Below, in pieces: positions 16,907 through 25,343 of a DNA stretch of 64,000 nt; position 1 is the first letter of the stretch; each line of letters starts with the position of its first letter. The stretch is from JAKACA01 sp049510975 (lineage in GTDB: Bacteria; Actinomycetota; Acidimicrobiia; Acidimicrobiales; Bog-793): positions 1 through 64,000 of the forward strand of contig JBEKYM010000019.1 in NCBI GenBank assembly GCA_049510975.1. The letters are read 5' to 3'. The notes under the pieces are model-generated. The model did no database searches and was not told the origin of the DNA. It saw nothing but the letters and a program-made list of their open reading frames with translations. A program made the translations under genes and the position numbers.

Positions 16907-18351
16907 CCGACCAGACCCCCGTCACCACCACCGACGCCGGCATCGCCGCCGCCAGCGACGAGCACTCGCTCACGATCGGGCCCGACGGGCCGATTCTGCT
17001 GCAGGACCACTACGTCATCCAGAAGATGGCGCACTTCAACCGAGAGCGTGTGCCCGAGCGGGTCGTTCACGCCAAGGGCGGGGGAGCACACGGCTTCTTC
17101 GAGGTGACCGAGGACGCCAGCGAGTGGACGAAAGCGTCGTTCCTGCGCAAAGGCGCACGCACTGACGTCTTTGCCCGCTTCTCCACCGTCGCCGGCGAGC
17201 TGGGGTCGGCAGACACGGTGAGGGATCCTCGGGGTTTCTCGCTGAAGTTCTATACCGACGAGGGCAACTACGACATGGTCGGCAACAACACGCCCGTGTT
17301 CTTCATCCGCGACCCGAGCAAGTTCTCCGACTTCATTCACTCCCAGAAACGCCGCGCCGACACCCACACTCGCGACAACAACATGCAGTGGGACTTCTGG
17401 ACGCTGTCGCCGGAGTCCGCCCACCAGGTGACGATCCTCATGGGCGACCGGGGGATCCCGCGGACGTGGCGGCACATGAACGGTTACTCGAGCCACACCT
17501 TCATGTGGGTGAACGCCGGCGGCGAGCGCTCCTGGGTCAAGTACCACTTCAAGACGGATCAGGGCATCGAGTTCTACACCGACGCCGACGGCAAGGCCAT
17601 GGTGTCGGAGGACCCGGACGCCCACTTGCGCGACCTGCACGACGCCATCGCCGCCGGCGACCGCCCGTCATGGACGCTGCACATGCAGATCATGCCGTTC
17701 GAGGAGGCAGCCGACTATCGCTTCAACCCCTTCGACCTCACGAAGATCTGGCCGCACGAGGACTACCCGTTGCACAAGATCGGCCGCCTCGTCCTCGACC
17801 GCAACCCGGAGGACTACTTCGCCGAAGTCGAGCAGGCGGCCTTCGAGCCCGCCAACATGGTTCCGGGTATCGGACCGAGCCCGGACAAGATGCTGCTCGG
17901 CCGGCTCTTCTCCTACCCCGACACCCACCGGTACCGCATCGGTCCCAACTACCTGCAGCTGCCGATCAACGCCCCGAAGGTGCCCGTCCACAGCTACAAC
18001 AAGGACGGCGCCATGGCCTACCGCAACGCTCCCGACCCCGTCTATGCCCCCAACTCCTTCGGGGGCCCGAAGGCCGATCCGGCTCTCGCCGATCCGTCCT
18101 GGGACGTCAGCGGCGAGATCGTGCGGGCCGCCTACACCAAGCGCCGGGACGACGACGACTTCGGCCAGCCGGGAACGATGTACCGCTCGGTGCTCGATCC
18201 CGCCGCCCAGGATCGCCTCGTGAGCAACATCGTCGGGCACCTGCGCAACGGCGTCACCGGAGACGTGCTGGCGAGGGCGCTCGAGTACTGGCGGCAGGTC
18301 GACGGCGATCTCGGCGCCCGAGTCGCCAAGGAGCTCAGCAACGGCCGCTGA
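16903..18351 (+). CDS. katA: Monofunctional haem catalase
   Basis: A 482-residue small-subunit catalase that splits hydrogen peroxide into water and oxygen. The catalytic His lies in ERVVHAKGGGAHGFFE, the distal Asn in YDMVGNNTPVFFIRDP, and the haem-ligating Tyr in RLFSYPDTHRYR. Its length is typical of clade 3. ATG 16903 overlaps the fur stop by 4 nt and has GAAGGAG upstream, so katA is cotranscribed and controlled by Fur. Twin palindromic repeats downstream separate it from the convergent MFS gene. Confidence 0.96.
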   Translation: MTDQTPVTTTDAGIAAASDEHSLTIGPDGPILLQDHYVIQKMAHFNRERVPERVVHAKGGGAHGFFEVTEDASEWTKASFLRKGARTDVFARFSTVAGELGSADTVRDPRGFSLKFYTDEGNYDMVGNNTPVFFIRDPSKFSDFIHSQKRRADTHTRDNNMQWDFWTLSPESAHQVTILMGDRGIPRTWRHMNGYSSHTFMWVNAGGERSWVKYHFKTDQGIEFYTDADGKAMVSEDPDAHLRDLHDAIAAGDRPSWTLHMQIMPFEEAADYRFNPFDLTKIWPHEDYPLHKIGRLVLDRNPEDYFAEVEQAAFEPANMVPGIGPSPDKMLLGRLFSYPDTHRYRIGPNYLQLPINAPKVPVHSYNKDGAMAYRNAPDPVYAPNSFGGPKADPALADPSWDVSGEIVRAAYTKRRDDDDFGQPGTMYRSVLDPAAQDRLVSNIVGHLRNGVTGDVLARALEYWRQVDGDLGARVAKELSNGR

Positions 18352-18380
18352 GGTGACGGTTGCGGCCGGCGCCGGCGGGA

Positions 18381-18475
18381 GGCGGGGTTTCTCTCGACTT
18401 CGAACTTTGTGCACAAAGTGACCGCCGGGACCCCTCTCCGGTCACTTCGTGCACACGGTTCGCCGGCGGCCGGCG
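18381..18475. repeat. 95-bp palindromic repeat, copy 1
   Basis: The unit begins GGCGGGGTTTCTCTCGAC. It contains the perfect 16-bp palindrome ACTTTGTGCACAAAGT (18404-18419). A larger hairpin has 17-nt arms starting TGTGCACAAAGTGACCG and ending in GTGCACA, one mismatch, and a 14-nt loop CCGGGACCCCTCTC. It ends in GGTTCGCCGGCGGCCGGCG. The second copy lies 104 bp further on. It may end transcription between convergent katA and the MFS gene. Confidence 0.75.
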
Positions 18476-18484
18476 CAGCTCAGG

Positions 18485-18579
18485 GGCGGGGTTTCTCTCG
18501 ACATCGAACTTTGTGCACAAAGTGACCGCCGGGACCCCTTTCCGGTCACTCCTTGCACACGGTTCGCCGGCGGCCGGCG
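18485..18579. repeat. 95-bp palindromic repeat, copy 2
   Basis: Nearly identical to copy 1 at a 104-bp offset, with the same 16-bp palindrome at 18508-18523. The right arm of the large hairpin has drifted (CGGTCACTCCTTGCACA), giving three mismatches against the left arm, so copy 1 keeps the better hairpin. It ends 11 nt before the stop of the MFS gene. Confidence 0.75.
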
Positions 18580-18590
18580 CCGGTTGCTCG

Positions 18591-20324
18591 TCAGGCGTCC
18601 GCCGGCACGACCCCGACGAGCTCCTCCGGCATCTCCGGCTGACCAGAAGCGTCGAGATCAGTCTCGACGTAGACGTACTTGCCGCCGCGTAGCCAGGAAG
18701 CGCCGGCGGCCACGAGGCAGGCGATGATCGAGAAGTCGAAGGCGGCGTGCAACCCGCTGCGGAACGGTGCGCTGATCAGCATGGGGAAGAACTGGCGGCC
18801 GTTCAGGACCGCCTGCTGAGAAACCGTCAGGTGTGACAGCACCGTCGGCCCGAGCAGGTGTGCCACCGGGCTGTAGCCGAGGAAAGCGGCGAACAGCGTC
18901 GACACCGGTGGCAGCGACGCCGCTCGGTGAGCCGCTGCTACGGGCACTCCGTGTGCCACGAGCCCGTGATACAGCGCCGAGGGGAGCGTGGCAGACAGCC
19001 CGACGATCATGAGCGTGAAGAAAATCCCGATGGACAGCACCTGGCCGGAGTTCTGGAACGTGGAGTTCATGCCCGACCCGACGCCGCGGTGCTGGGGCGG
19101 CAGGCTGTTCATGACGCCGGCTCGGTTCGGAGCAGCGAAGGCACCCATGGCCAGACCGTTCAGCAGGAGCAGCGATGCGAACGTGGGATAGCCGAAGTTG
19201 ACGGGCAGGAGCTCGAGCAACCCGAAGGACAGGGCGGCGGCAAGCATGCCGCCGGTGGCGAACGGTCTCGAGCCGAAGTGGTCCGAGAGGAAGCCTGACA
19301 CTGGACCGGCGATAAGAAACCCCCCCGTCAGCGGCAGCATGTATATCCCCGCCCAGAGCGGCGTGCGGGCGAAGTCGTAGCCGTGCAGCGGCAGCCAGAT
19401 GCCCTGCAGCCAGATGATGAGCATGAACATCAGGCCGCCTCGCCCGATGGCTGACAAGAGACTGGAGAGGCTGCCGGCGGTGAAGGCCCGGATGCGGAAC
19501 AGCTGGAGCCGGAACATCGGATCGGGCGAGTGGATCTCGATGAAACAGAACGCCACGAGCAGCACCAGCCCCGAGCCGATCAACGACAGGACAGTTGGGC
19601 TCATCCAGCCCATGGTGCTGTGACCGTAGGGCTGGATGCCATAGGTGATGCCGGCCATGACGGCGACGAGACCGATGGCGAAGGTGGCGTTGCCCGGCCA
19701 GTCGATGTGGGTGTCGCGCTTGCGAGGGACTTCGCGGAGCTTCTTGTACGCCCAGACGGTGCCGAACAGGCCGAACGGCACGGAGACGAGGAAGATGAGG
19801 CGCCACTCGATCGGACCGAGCAACCCACCGAGGACGAGTCCGATGAACGACCCGCTGATCCCGGCGACCTGGTTGATCCCGAGCGCCATGCCTCGCTGAT
19901 CGGGCGGGAAGGCGTCGGTCAGGATGGCCGAGGAGTTGGCCATCAGGAAGGCAGCGCCAACTCCCTGGAATATCCGCATGACCACCAGATAGATGGCTGC
20001 GGCGTCGCCGGACATCCACGTGATGGTGAGCAGCAGGGAGAAGAAGGTGTAAATGGCAAAGCCGAGGTTGTACATCTTCACTCGGCCCAACATGTCGCCG
20101 AGGCGGCCGAGGCTCACGACGAGCACACTCGTGACGACCATGAAACTCAAGATCAGCCAGAGCAGATAGAAGCTGTTGCCCGGGAGCAACGGGTCGATCC
20201 CGATGCCGCGAAAGACGTCGGGCAGGGCGATCAGCATGATGGACAGATCGATCGTCGCCATCAGCACGCCAAGGGTCGTGTTCGACAGCACGACCCACTT
20301 GTAGCGGTCGCTGCTCGAGGTCAT
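18591..20324 (-). CDS. MFS transporter, DHA2 (14-TM) drug exporter family
   Basis: A 577-residue exporter with about 14 hydrophobic helices. The helix-1 motif LMATIDLSIMLIALP and the loop SLGRLGDMLGRVKMYN are typical of EmrB/QacA-type proton antiporters. ATG 20324 is preceded by TACGAT ending 8 nt away, consistent with a leaderless start; the frame stays open upstream to 20945, but that part is antisense to the nitrilase-like gene. The substrate is unknown. A second DHA2 exporter occurs at 39614-41212. Confidence 0.92.
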   Translation of the reverse strand: MTSSSDRYKWVVLSNTTLGVLMATIDLSIMLIALPDVFRGIGIDPLLPGNSFYLLWLILSFMVVTSVLVVSLGRLGDMLGRVKMYNLGFAIYTFFSLLLTITWMSGDAAAIYLVVMRIFQGVGAAFLMANSSAILTDAFPPDQRGMALGINQVAGISGSFIGLVLGGLLGPIEWRLIFLVSVPFGLFGTVWAYKKLREVPRKRDTHIDWPGNATFAIGLVAVMAGITYGIQPYGHSTMGWMSPTVLSLIGSGLVLLVAFCFIEIHSPDPMFRLQLFRIRAFTAGSLSSLLSAIGRGGLMFMLIIWLQGIWLPLHGYDFARTPLWAGIYMLPLTGGFLIAGPVSGFLSDHFGSRPFATGGMLAAALSFGLLELLPVNFGYPTFASLLLLNGLAMGAFAAPNRAGVMNSLPPQHRGVGSGMNSTFQNSGQVLSIGIFFTLMIVGLSATLPSALYHGLVAHGVPVAAAHRAASLPPVSTLFAAFLGYSPVAHLLGPTVLSHLTVSQQAVLNGRQFFPMLISAPFRSGLHAAFDFSIIACLVAAGASWLRGGKYVYVETDLDASGQPEMPEELVGVVPADA

Positions 20325-20442
20325 CTCCCTGCATCGTAGATAGGAAGCGGGGGTGTTCGGCGCGCTGGTCGTCTCGCTTGGCCGCCTCCGAGTCGGCCGG
20401 CGATGGGCGCCCCGGCGGCGTGGTTCCTGGGCGCCGGCGGGT

Positions 20443-21204
20443 CTACAGCGGAATCTCGACCGTGAGCGTCGCTTCCCGCCAGTCCGGGAGGCGCACGACC
20501 ACTCTGCCGCTCGGATCGACCAGAGCCGCCAGGCCGGGGAAGTCCTCGTCCACGGTTGAGCCAGACTGACCGGCGGCGGCGATCCAAAGACCGAGGCGAC
20601 TTGCCTGCCGGCGGGCGTCCTCCAGGCCGCAGCTCTCCCACCATGACAGACCGGCTTGCCAGGACGCGTCGTCCGTGCGACGACCGTAGAGGCCGGGGGC
20701 TGCCGGAAACAGCACGAGGCGAGCACCGTCCGACGCCGCCGCATCGAAAGGGCCGTCGAAACCCGATTCGGCGCAGATTGCCACGGCGAAGCGGACGCCC
20801 GCGAGCTCGAACACTTCTGAAGCGGTCGCTGGAACGAAGGACTCTTCGCCTTCGCCGAGGTGGCGTTTCCTCTGTACGCCGAGCACGCCTCCGGCTGCGG
20901 CGACGACCTGAGTGATGCAGGGCCCGTCAGGCGTCGACTCCGCAACGCCGAAGCAGACGGCTAGGTCGCTGGCGCCGGTGGCGGTGCCGGTGGCGGTGGC
21001 CAAGGCGGTGACGGCGGGATCGTCGAGTCCGATCAGGTGCTCCGGGTGCACGGCGGGATCCACCGAGCCGGTGAGCGACATCTCCGGAAACACGGCGAGC
21101 TCGCAACCGCCGGCGGCTGCCTCGCCCAGGATGCGCAGGTGCTTGCCGAGGTTGCCGGCGACGTCGCCCTTGTCGCACTGGCTCGCCGCCAACAGCACAC
21201 GCAC
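20443..21204 (-). CDS. Carbon-nitrogen hydrolase (nitrilase superfamily)
   Basis: A 253-residue hydrolase with the Glu-Lys-Cys triad: Glu in AVFPEMSLTG, Lys in VQRKRHLGEGEESF and Cys in FAVAICAESGFDGPF. Members hydrolyse nitriles, amides or N-carbamoyl compounds; the substrate cannot be read from the sequence. GTG 21204 is chosen because VRVLLAASQCDKGD is the normal N-terminal strand. The frame remains open to 21270. It lies 89 bp from the divergent tRNA-Met gene. Confidence 0.88.
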   Translation of the reverse strand: MRVLLAASQCDKGDVAGNLGKHLRILGEAAAGGCELAVFPEMSLTGSVDPAVHPEHLIGLDDPAVTALATATGTATGASDLAVCFGVAESTPDGPCITQVVAAAGGVLGVQRKRHLGEGEESFVPATASEVFELAGVRFAVAICAESGFDGPFDAAASDGARLVLFPAAPGLYGRRTDDASWQAGLSWWESCGLEDARRQASRLGLWIAAAGQSGSTVDEDFPGLAALVDPSGRVVVRLPDWREATLTVEIPL

Positions 21205-21292
21205 GGTGCCATCCTGCCGCGGACGCACTCGGCCGTGCGCTCGATGCTCCCTTCTGGGGCGATTGCCCATCCATTAGCGTGCACGCGACGGC

Positions 21293-21368
21293 GGGCCCGT
21301 AGCTCAGTGGTTAGAGCAGAGGACTCATAATCCTTCGGTCGCAGGTTCGATCCCTGCCGGGCCCACCA
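21293..21368 (+). tRNA. tRNA-Met (anticodon CAT), CCA end encoded
   Basis: The cloverleaf closes with acceptor GGGCCCG (21293-21299) and CGGGCCC (21358-21364), D-stem GCTC/GAGC, anticodon loop CTCATAA and T-arm GCAGG TTCGATC CCTGC. The discriminator A and CCA are genomically encoded (21365-21368). The G-C first pair excludes initiator tRNA; tRNA-Ile2 with a modified CAT anticodon is the alternative. Its 3' end abuts the truncated Kelch gene. Confidence 0.95.
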
Positions 21369-22221
21369 TGACAAGGGTTCCGATGAACACGGTGTCAGAG
21401 TCGGCGCCGGTCTGAGCCAGGGTCCCGGGAGTCCTGAAGACCCACGTGTCGGAGAGGTCGGTGCCGTAGGCAGGGTCGTCGTTGTCGTTCCCCCCGTAGA
21501 GCAGAAGGCTGGCGCTTACGGGGTCGAAGGCCATCGCGGCGACGGATCGAGCAGGCGGGCTCGCGGCGGGCGCCTGGTTCGTCCAGGTGTTGTCGTTGTA
21601 GACCGATGTGCCGTCGAGTTGCTCGCCGTTGACGAGGCCACCGAACACGACGAGTCCCCCGAGTGCCGTGTCGTAGTCCATCGACGCGAAGTACATCTCC
21701 GGCGGGCTCGCTGCAGGCGACTATTGTACCCACCCTGACGTCGGAGACGTCCACGTCAACGTAATGTCCGAGATCTCGCTCCCGTTTCCCACGAGCCCGC
21801 CGAAGACGACCAGGGCGCCGATTGCCGGATCGTAGGCAGCTGAGGCGGCGAAGACGCCGCCGCTGACACCGCCTCCCGTCCCCCATTGGAGCGATGGTTG
21901 AAGAATCCAGGCGTCGGCTGGGTACGTGCCGCTCGTCGTGCGGCCGCCGAGCAGGACCGTGTCGTCGTTTTCGGGGTCGTAGGCCATCGCCGCCCCGTAG
22001 CGGGGCGAAGGGCCCGAGATGCCGGCGTTCGTCCAGGTCGAACCGTTGTAGAGATACGTCGTGCCTGAGGCGTCGCCGTCGCTCTGCTGCCCGCCGACGA
22101 GGACCATCTCGTCGAGAGCGGAGTCGTAGGCCATCGATGCGTACGCGAGTGCCGGAGGGCTCGACGACGGGCTCTCGAGCGTCCAGCCCGTGCCGTCTGT
22201 CCAGAGAACTCGACCCGGCAC
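21369..22221 (-). pseudogene. Decayed Kelch-repeat surface protein with LAQTG sorting signal
   Basis: Two stretches in the same frame (22221-21724 and 21720-21369) are split by a single TAG at 21721-21723, where Gln is expected. Both carry Kelch-type repeats: YASMAYDSALDEMVLVGG, YGAAMAYDPENDDTVLLGG, SAAYDPAIGALVVFGG, FASMDYDTALGGLVVFGG. The end reads GTLAQTGADSDTVFIGTL, an LAXTG sortase-E-type signal whose membrane helix is cut exactly where the tRNA 3' end begins. No signal peptide remains at the 5' side, which stops next to a hairpin. It looks like a relic broken by recombination at the tRNA. Confidence 0.75.
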
Positions 22222-22224
22222 ACG

Positions 22225-22255
22225 AGACGGCGCCCTGGAAACCAGGGCGCCGTCT
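22225..22255 (-). terminator. Perfect 14-bp hairpin with AAA loop
   Basis: AGACGGCGCCCTGG (22225-22238), a 3-nt loop and CCAGGGCGCCGTCT (22242-22255) pair perfectly. It lies about 100 nt after the stop of the G1 peptidase gene on the minus strand, with no U tract, as is common in high-GC terminators. It also marks the broken 5' end of the Kelch relic. Confidence 0.6.
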
Positions 22256-22355
22256 GATCGGGCTCCGGCCTGGCGGGGGCGGTCAGCCGACTGATCGACT
22301 GTGGTGCCCTTGCGCAGCCGAAGCGGCTCAAGTTGCAGCGTTGCTCAGCCTGGTC

Positions 22356-23240
22356 CTAGTCCTCGCCGTAGTAATAGTTCACGAAGCTGGACTCGAGGCT
22401 CTGCGGCTTCGCTGAGTTGTCGAGGGGTCCCGGCTGCGAGGTGACGTCGTCGGTAACGGACCCAACTGCATAAATCTCCGCCGTAGACCACTTCGAATAT
22501 TCGAGGCCGGCGCAGATGGGCTTTTGGTTGCATGCCTGGATAGCCCCGAAGCCTTCCGAGGCGTAGTCGGAGGTTCCCAGCCAGTAGCCGGAAGTGTGGT
22601 ATCCCTCCGTGATCACCTCAGCGGAGGAGTCATTGCATGTGCTCCCAGATTGACACGGCTCTGCGTAGTCGAAGCCGTAACCCTGTGTGTCGTCATACAC
22701 GTAGAGATAGTAGTAACTACCGTCGTGATAGACGTAGGCAGTAATCTCGTCACCAGGGTTCACCGAGTCGACTGTGTTGAATCCACCCGGGTAGGTCTCC
22801 CACCAGATGTAGTAATAAGCAGTGCCACCTTCGCAGAAGTCGGCCGCGCCGTCCTGCTCGACGGTGCCGTCGCTAAATCCATCCAATCCAACCCAGTGGT
22901 AGGCGAATGTGCCGTATCCCTCACCATCAGTATCGGAACAATTCACTGAAGGTACCGTAAAGGTTGACTGGACATAGTCGAACGACGTGGTGCTCTTGCC
23001 TTTTGGAAGCGCAACGTATCCGGACCAGTTTCCACTCGAGTACACGGAAATGGTTCCGTTCGAGCTCCGTGCGCCACGAAGATGCATAACCGGACGTGGT
23101 ATCACGCTCCGCGGGAAATGAACTTCCGCACGGTGTACTGGCCTTGTTCTAGTGGTCGCTGCGGACGCGGCAGTCTGGGTCATGACAACACCCAGACTTG
23201 CGGCCAGGGCGACAGTCGCCAATTTGCTTTTGAACTTCAC
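22356..23240 (-). CDS. Secreted G1 (eqolisin-type) glutamic peptidase
   Basis: A 294-residue secreted protein. GTG 23240 has AAGGAGGGGG just upstream and gives a signal peptide (VKFKSKLATVALAASLGVVM, cleavage after ASA). The mature part begins GNWSGYVAL and has the eqolisin marks YHWVGLDGFSD, a Gln in TVEQDGAADFC (the position of the catalytic Gln) and a Glu in SSAEVITEGYH (the position of the catalytic Glu). G1 enzymes cut proteins at low pH, best known in fungi and also present in acidophilic bacteria. The gene is visibly AT-richer and rich in Tyr/Asn/Ser compared with its neighbours, pointing to transfer. Confidence 0.85.
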   Translation of the reverse strand: MKFKSKLATVALAASLGVVMTQTAASAATTRTRPVHRAEVHFPRSVIPRPVMHLRGARSSNGTISVYSSGNWSGYVALPKGKSTTSFDYVQSTFTVPSVNCSDTDGEGYGTFAYHWVGLDGFSDGTVEQDGAADFCEGGTAYYYIWWETYPGGFNTVDSVNPGDEITAYVYHDGSYYYLYVYDDTQGYGFDYAEPCQSGSTCNDSSAEVITEGYHTSGYWLGTSDYASEGFGAIQACNQKPICAGLEYSKWSTAEIYAVGSVTDDVTSQPGPLDNSAKPQSLESSFVNYYYGED

Positions 23241-23300
23241 TAGCCCCCTCCTTGGTGGTAAGTCCTCACGACCCCGCCAGCCTCGCTTGCGGGCGTGTTC

Positions 23301-23321
23301 CTTGTCAATGGATGTGACAAG
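23301..23321 (-). promoter_or_regulatory. Inverted repeat upstream of the G1 peptidase gene
   Basis: CTTGTCA (23301-23307) and TGACAAG (23315-23321) form a perfect 7-bp inverted repeat with a 7-nt spacer, 60 nt upstream of the peptidase start. The minus strand also contains TTGACA here, so the repeat may overlap a -35 box. The half-site TGACA resembles that of the MarR-type site at 23491. No convincing -10 was found. Confidence 0.45.
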
Positions 23322-23489
23322 ATTCACAAATCACGGAGCGGGGTGAGGATGCACGACCCCCGGCGTGGCACGTGACACTTCGAGCCCAGATGGGGAGCGC
23401 GTGTCGACGGCCGAGTGAACCGCCCAGTGTGCAGTCTGTAGAAGTCCGGCTGACACCGGATGGACGTCCTCGGCAAGTAGACAGCATTA

Positions 23490-23518
23490 TTGACAGTCAG
23501 CAAGACTGTCAGTACGTT
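23490..23518 (+). promoter_or_regulatory. Leaderless promoter with embedded operator of the GT39-marR operon
   Basis: TTGACA (23490-23495), a 17-nt spacer and TACGTT (23513-23518) form a near-consensus promoter; 7 nt later comes the GTG at 23526. The inverted repeat TGACAGT (23491-23497) and ACTGTCA (23505-23511) sits across the -35 and spacer. This is where a MarR dimer encoded by the second gene of the operon would be expected to bind. Confidence 0.7.
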
Positions 23519-23525
23519 CGGCGGA

Positions 23526-25343
23526 GTGACCGAAGCACCAGCCCGTCGGGCCTTGGTTCTGTCGACGCTGGCGGGGATTGTCGCCGTCGCCGCGTTGCTC
23601 TACGCCTGGCGGGCGGGCTCCTATCTGGAGATCTACTACGCCGCGGCCGTCCGCAGCATGTCGATGAACTGGCATGACTTCGTCTTCGGTGCGTTCGATC
23701 CGGCAGGGACCATCAGCCTCGACAAGCTACCGGGAGCCTTTTGGGTACAGGCGCTCTCGGTCCGTCTGTTCGGGCTCCACACCTGGACGATCATCATGCC
23801 GCAGGTCGTCGAGGGCTCTCTGACCGTCGCGGTTCTGTATCGCGCCGTCAGGAGGACGAATGGACCGGCCGCCGGGCTCGTTGCCGCAAGCGCCCTAGTG
23901 ATCTCTCCGGCGGCCGTCACCCTCGATCGCGGCAACATTCCGGACACCCTGCTCGTGTTGCTGATCGTCCTCGCTGCCAACTCGGCGATCAGCGCGCTCG
24001 TGACCGGCCACGTGAGGCATCTCGTGCTCGCCGGGGCACTGGTCGGTCTCGCCTTCCAGGCGAAGATGCTCGAGGCGTGGTTCGTGCTGCCGGCGCTCGG
24101 CTTGGTGTACCTCGTGGCGGGCAGAGGTGGCATGTGGCGGCGCCTCCTGTCCGTCGGCGCCATGACCTTCGCAGCGATAGTGGTGTCGCTCAGCTGGATG
24201 GCCTTTGTCACGGCCACACCGGCCTCGCACCGGCCCTATGTGGACGGGAGCCATGACAACTCGGTCTTCCAACAGGTCTTCGTCTACAACGGCTTCGGCC
24301 GTTTCGACGAGGCGACGCCTGACCAGTTGCTCAGCAGCTCGATCGGCCTGAACCTCGGAAACGGCGTGAGTCCGCCGCCGTCCTGGAACCGGTTGCTCAG
24401 TGGCGCGGACGGTCGCGACGCCGGCTGGCTCGTCCCGGCGGCCCTGATCGCCCTCGTTGCAGGTCTGTTCAGTCGCCGCAAGGAGACTCGCCTGGACCTG
24501 GTGAGAGCCGGGTTCCTGCTCTTCGGGGCGTGGCTCGTTACGTTCTTCGTCGTCTTCAGCATCACCTCAGCGCTCAACTCCTACTACACGGCCGCCCTCG
24601 CGCCGCCTGTCGCGGGCCTCATCGGGAGCGGCGTGGCGCTCGCTTGGGCGCGCCGCGACCGCACGGCGGCGCGCCTGACGGTGGCGGGAGCAACCGTTGT
24701 GACGGCGGTCTATGCCGCGTGTCTCCTGCCTTCGTTTGGAACTGGGCTGCCAGGATGGCTGAGACCCTTGACGCTGGCCCTCGGAGCAGCCGCCGCGCTC
24801 GTCGTGGTCGCGTCGCTGTGGTCGAAGCGGTCACCGGAACTCGCTTCGTTGGCTGTCCTGCTCGCAGTGGCTGCCGGCGGGCTTGTCCCGGCGGTGGCGT
24901 CGGAGTCGGCCGCCGCCAACCGGCTCGGCCCGTTCGACACGCCGTTCCAGCCAGTAGTCGTGAGCTCCTATATCCGGCACTTCTTCGGAGACGAAGAGAC
25001 CGTGGTGAAGACGCTGCCGACGCTCGAGCACGTCCGGAACGGCGCCAGGTATCTGATGGCGACCGAGACCTCCGCCCTCGCAGCGCCTTTCATCTTCTAC
25101 AGCGGCCTCGAGGTCCTCCCGATCGGCGGCTTCACCGGTACGATCCCGTCACCGTCGCTGCACGAGATCGAGGCGCTCGTCCGCCACAATGTCTTCCACC
25201 TCGTACTGCAGTCTCCTACGACCTCCGATCCACGCCTTCGCTGGATCGCAAGGCATTGCCTCGACGTCGGGCGGCGCACGGCGCCGAGCAGCTCGGGGCC
25301 GAGCCTCCGGCTCGCCGTCTACTACTGCTTGGATACGTCGTGA
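23526..25343 (+). CDS. GT39/ArnT-like polytopic membrane glycosyltransferase
   Basis: About 605 residues with some 12 membrane helices. The first extracytoplasmic loop has the acidic DxxD-type pattern and HDFVFGAFDPAGTISLDKLP, as in YkcB/ArnT-like mannosyltransferases that use polyprenyl-phosphate sugars outside the membrane. A long C-terminal soluble domain contains LPIGGFTGTIPSPSLHEIE. The acceptor is unknown (lipid or protein). GTG 23526 fits the promoter spacing; a TTG at 23490 lies inside the -35. The stop overlaps the MarR gene as GTGA. Confidence 0.88.
   Translation: MTEAPARRALVLSTLAGIVAVAALLYAWRAGSYLEIYYAAAVRSMSMNWHDFVFGAFDPAGTISLDKLPGAFWVQALSVRLFGLHTWTIIMPQVVEGSLTVAVLYRAVRRTNGPAAGLVAASALVISPAAVTLDRGNIPDTLLVLLIVLAANSAISALVTGHVRHLVLAGALVGLAFQAKMLEAWFVLPALGLVYLVAGRGGMWRRLLSVGAMTFAAIVVSLSWMAFVTATPASHRPYVDGSHDNSVFQQVFVYNGFGRFDEATPDQLLSSSIGLNLGNGVSPPPSWNRLLSGADGRDAGWLVPAALIALVAGLFSRRKETRLDLVRAGFLLFGAWLVTFFVVFSITSALNSYYTAALAPPVAGLIGSGVALAWARRDRTAARLTVAGATVVTAVYAACLLPSFGTGLPGWLRPLTLALGAAAALVVVASLWSKRSPELASLAVLLAVAAGGLVPAVASESAAANRLGPFDTPFQPVVVSSYIRHFFGDEETVVKTLPTLEHVRNGARYLMATETSALAAPFIFYSGLEVLPIGGFTGTIPSPSLHEIEALVRHNVFHLVLQSPTTSDPRLRWIARHCLDVGRRTAPSSSGPSLRLAVYYCLDTS

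Noticed and set aside
3326..17749. Depletion of AGATCT as a sign of active BglII-type restriction
   Set aside because: AGATCT occurs at 3326, 9913 and 17744 among other places; no depletion is evident by eye and no count could be made.
21033..21374. Minus-strand frame through the tRNA-Met gene giving a peptide with RQGSNLRPKDYESSAL
   Set aside because: This is the well-known false protein produced by translating the antisense of a tRNA gene.
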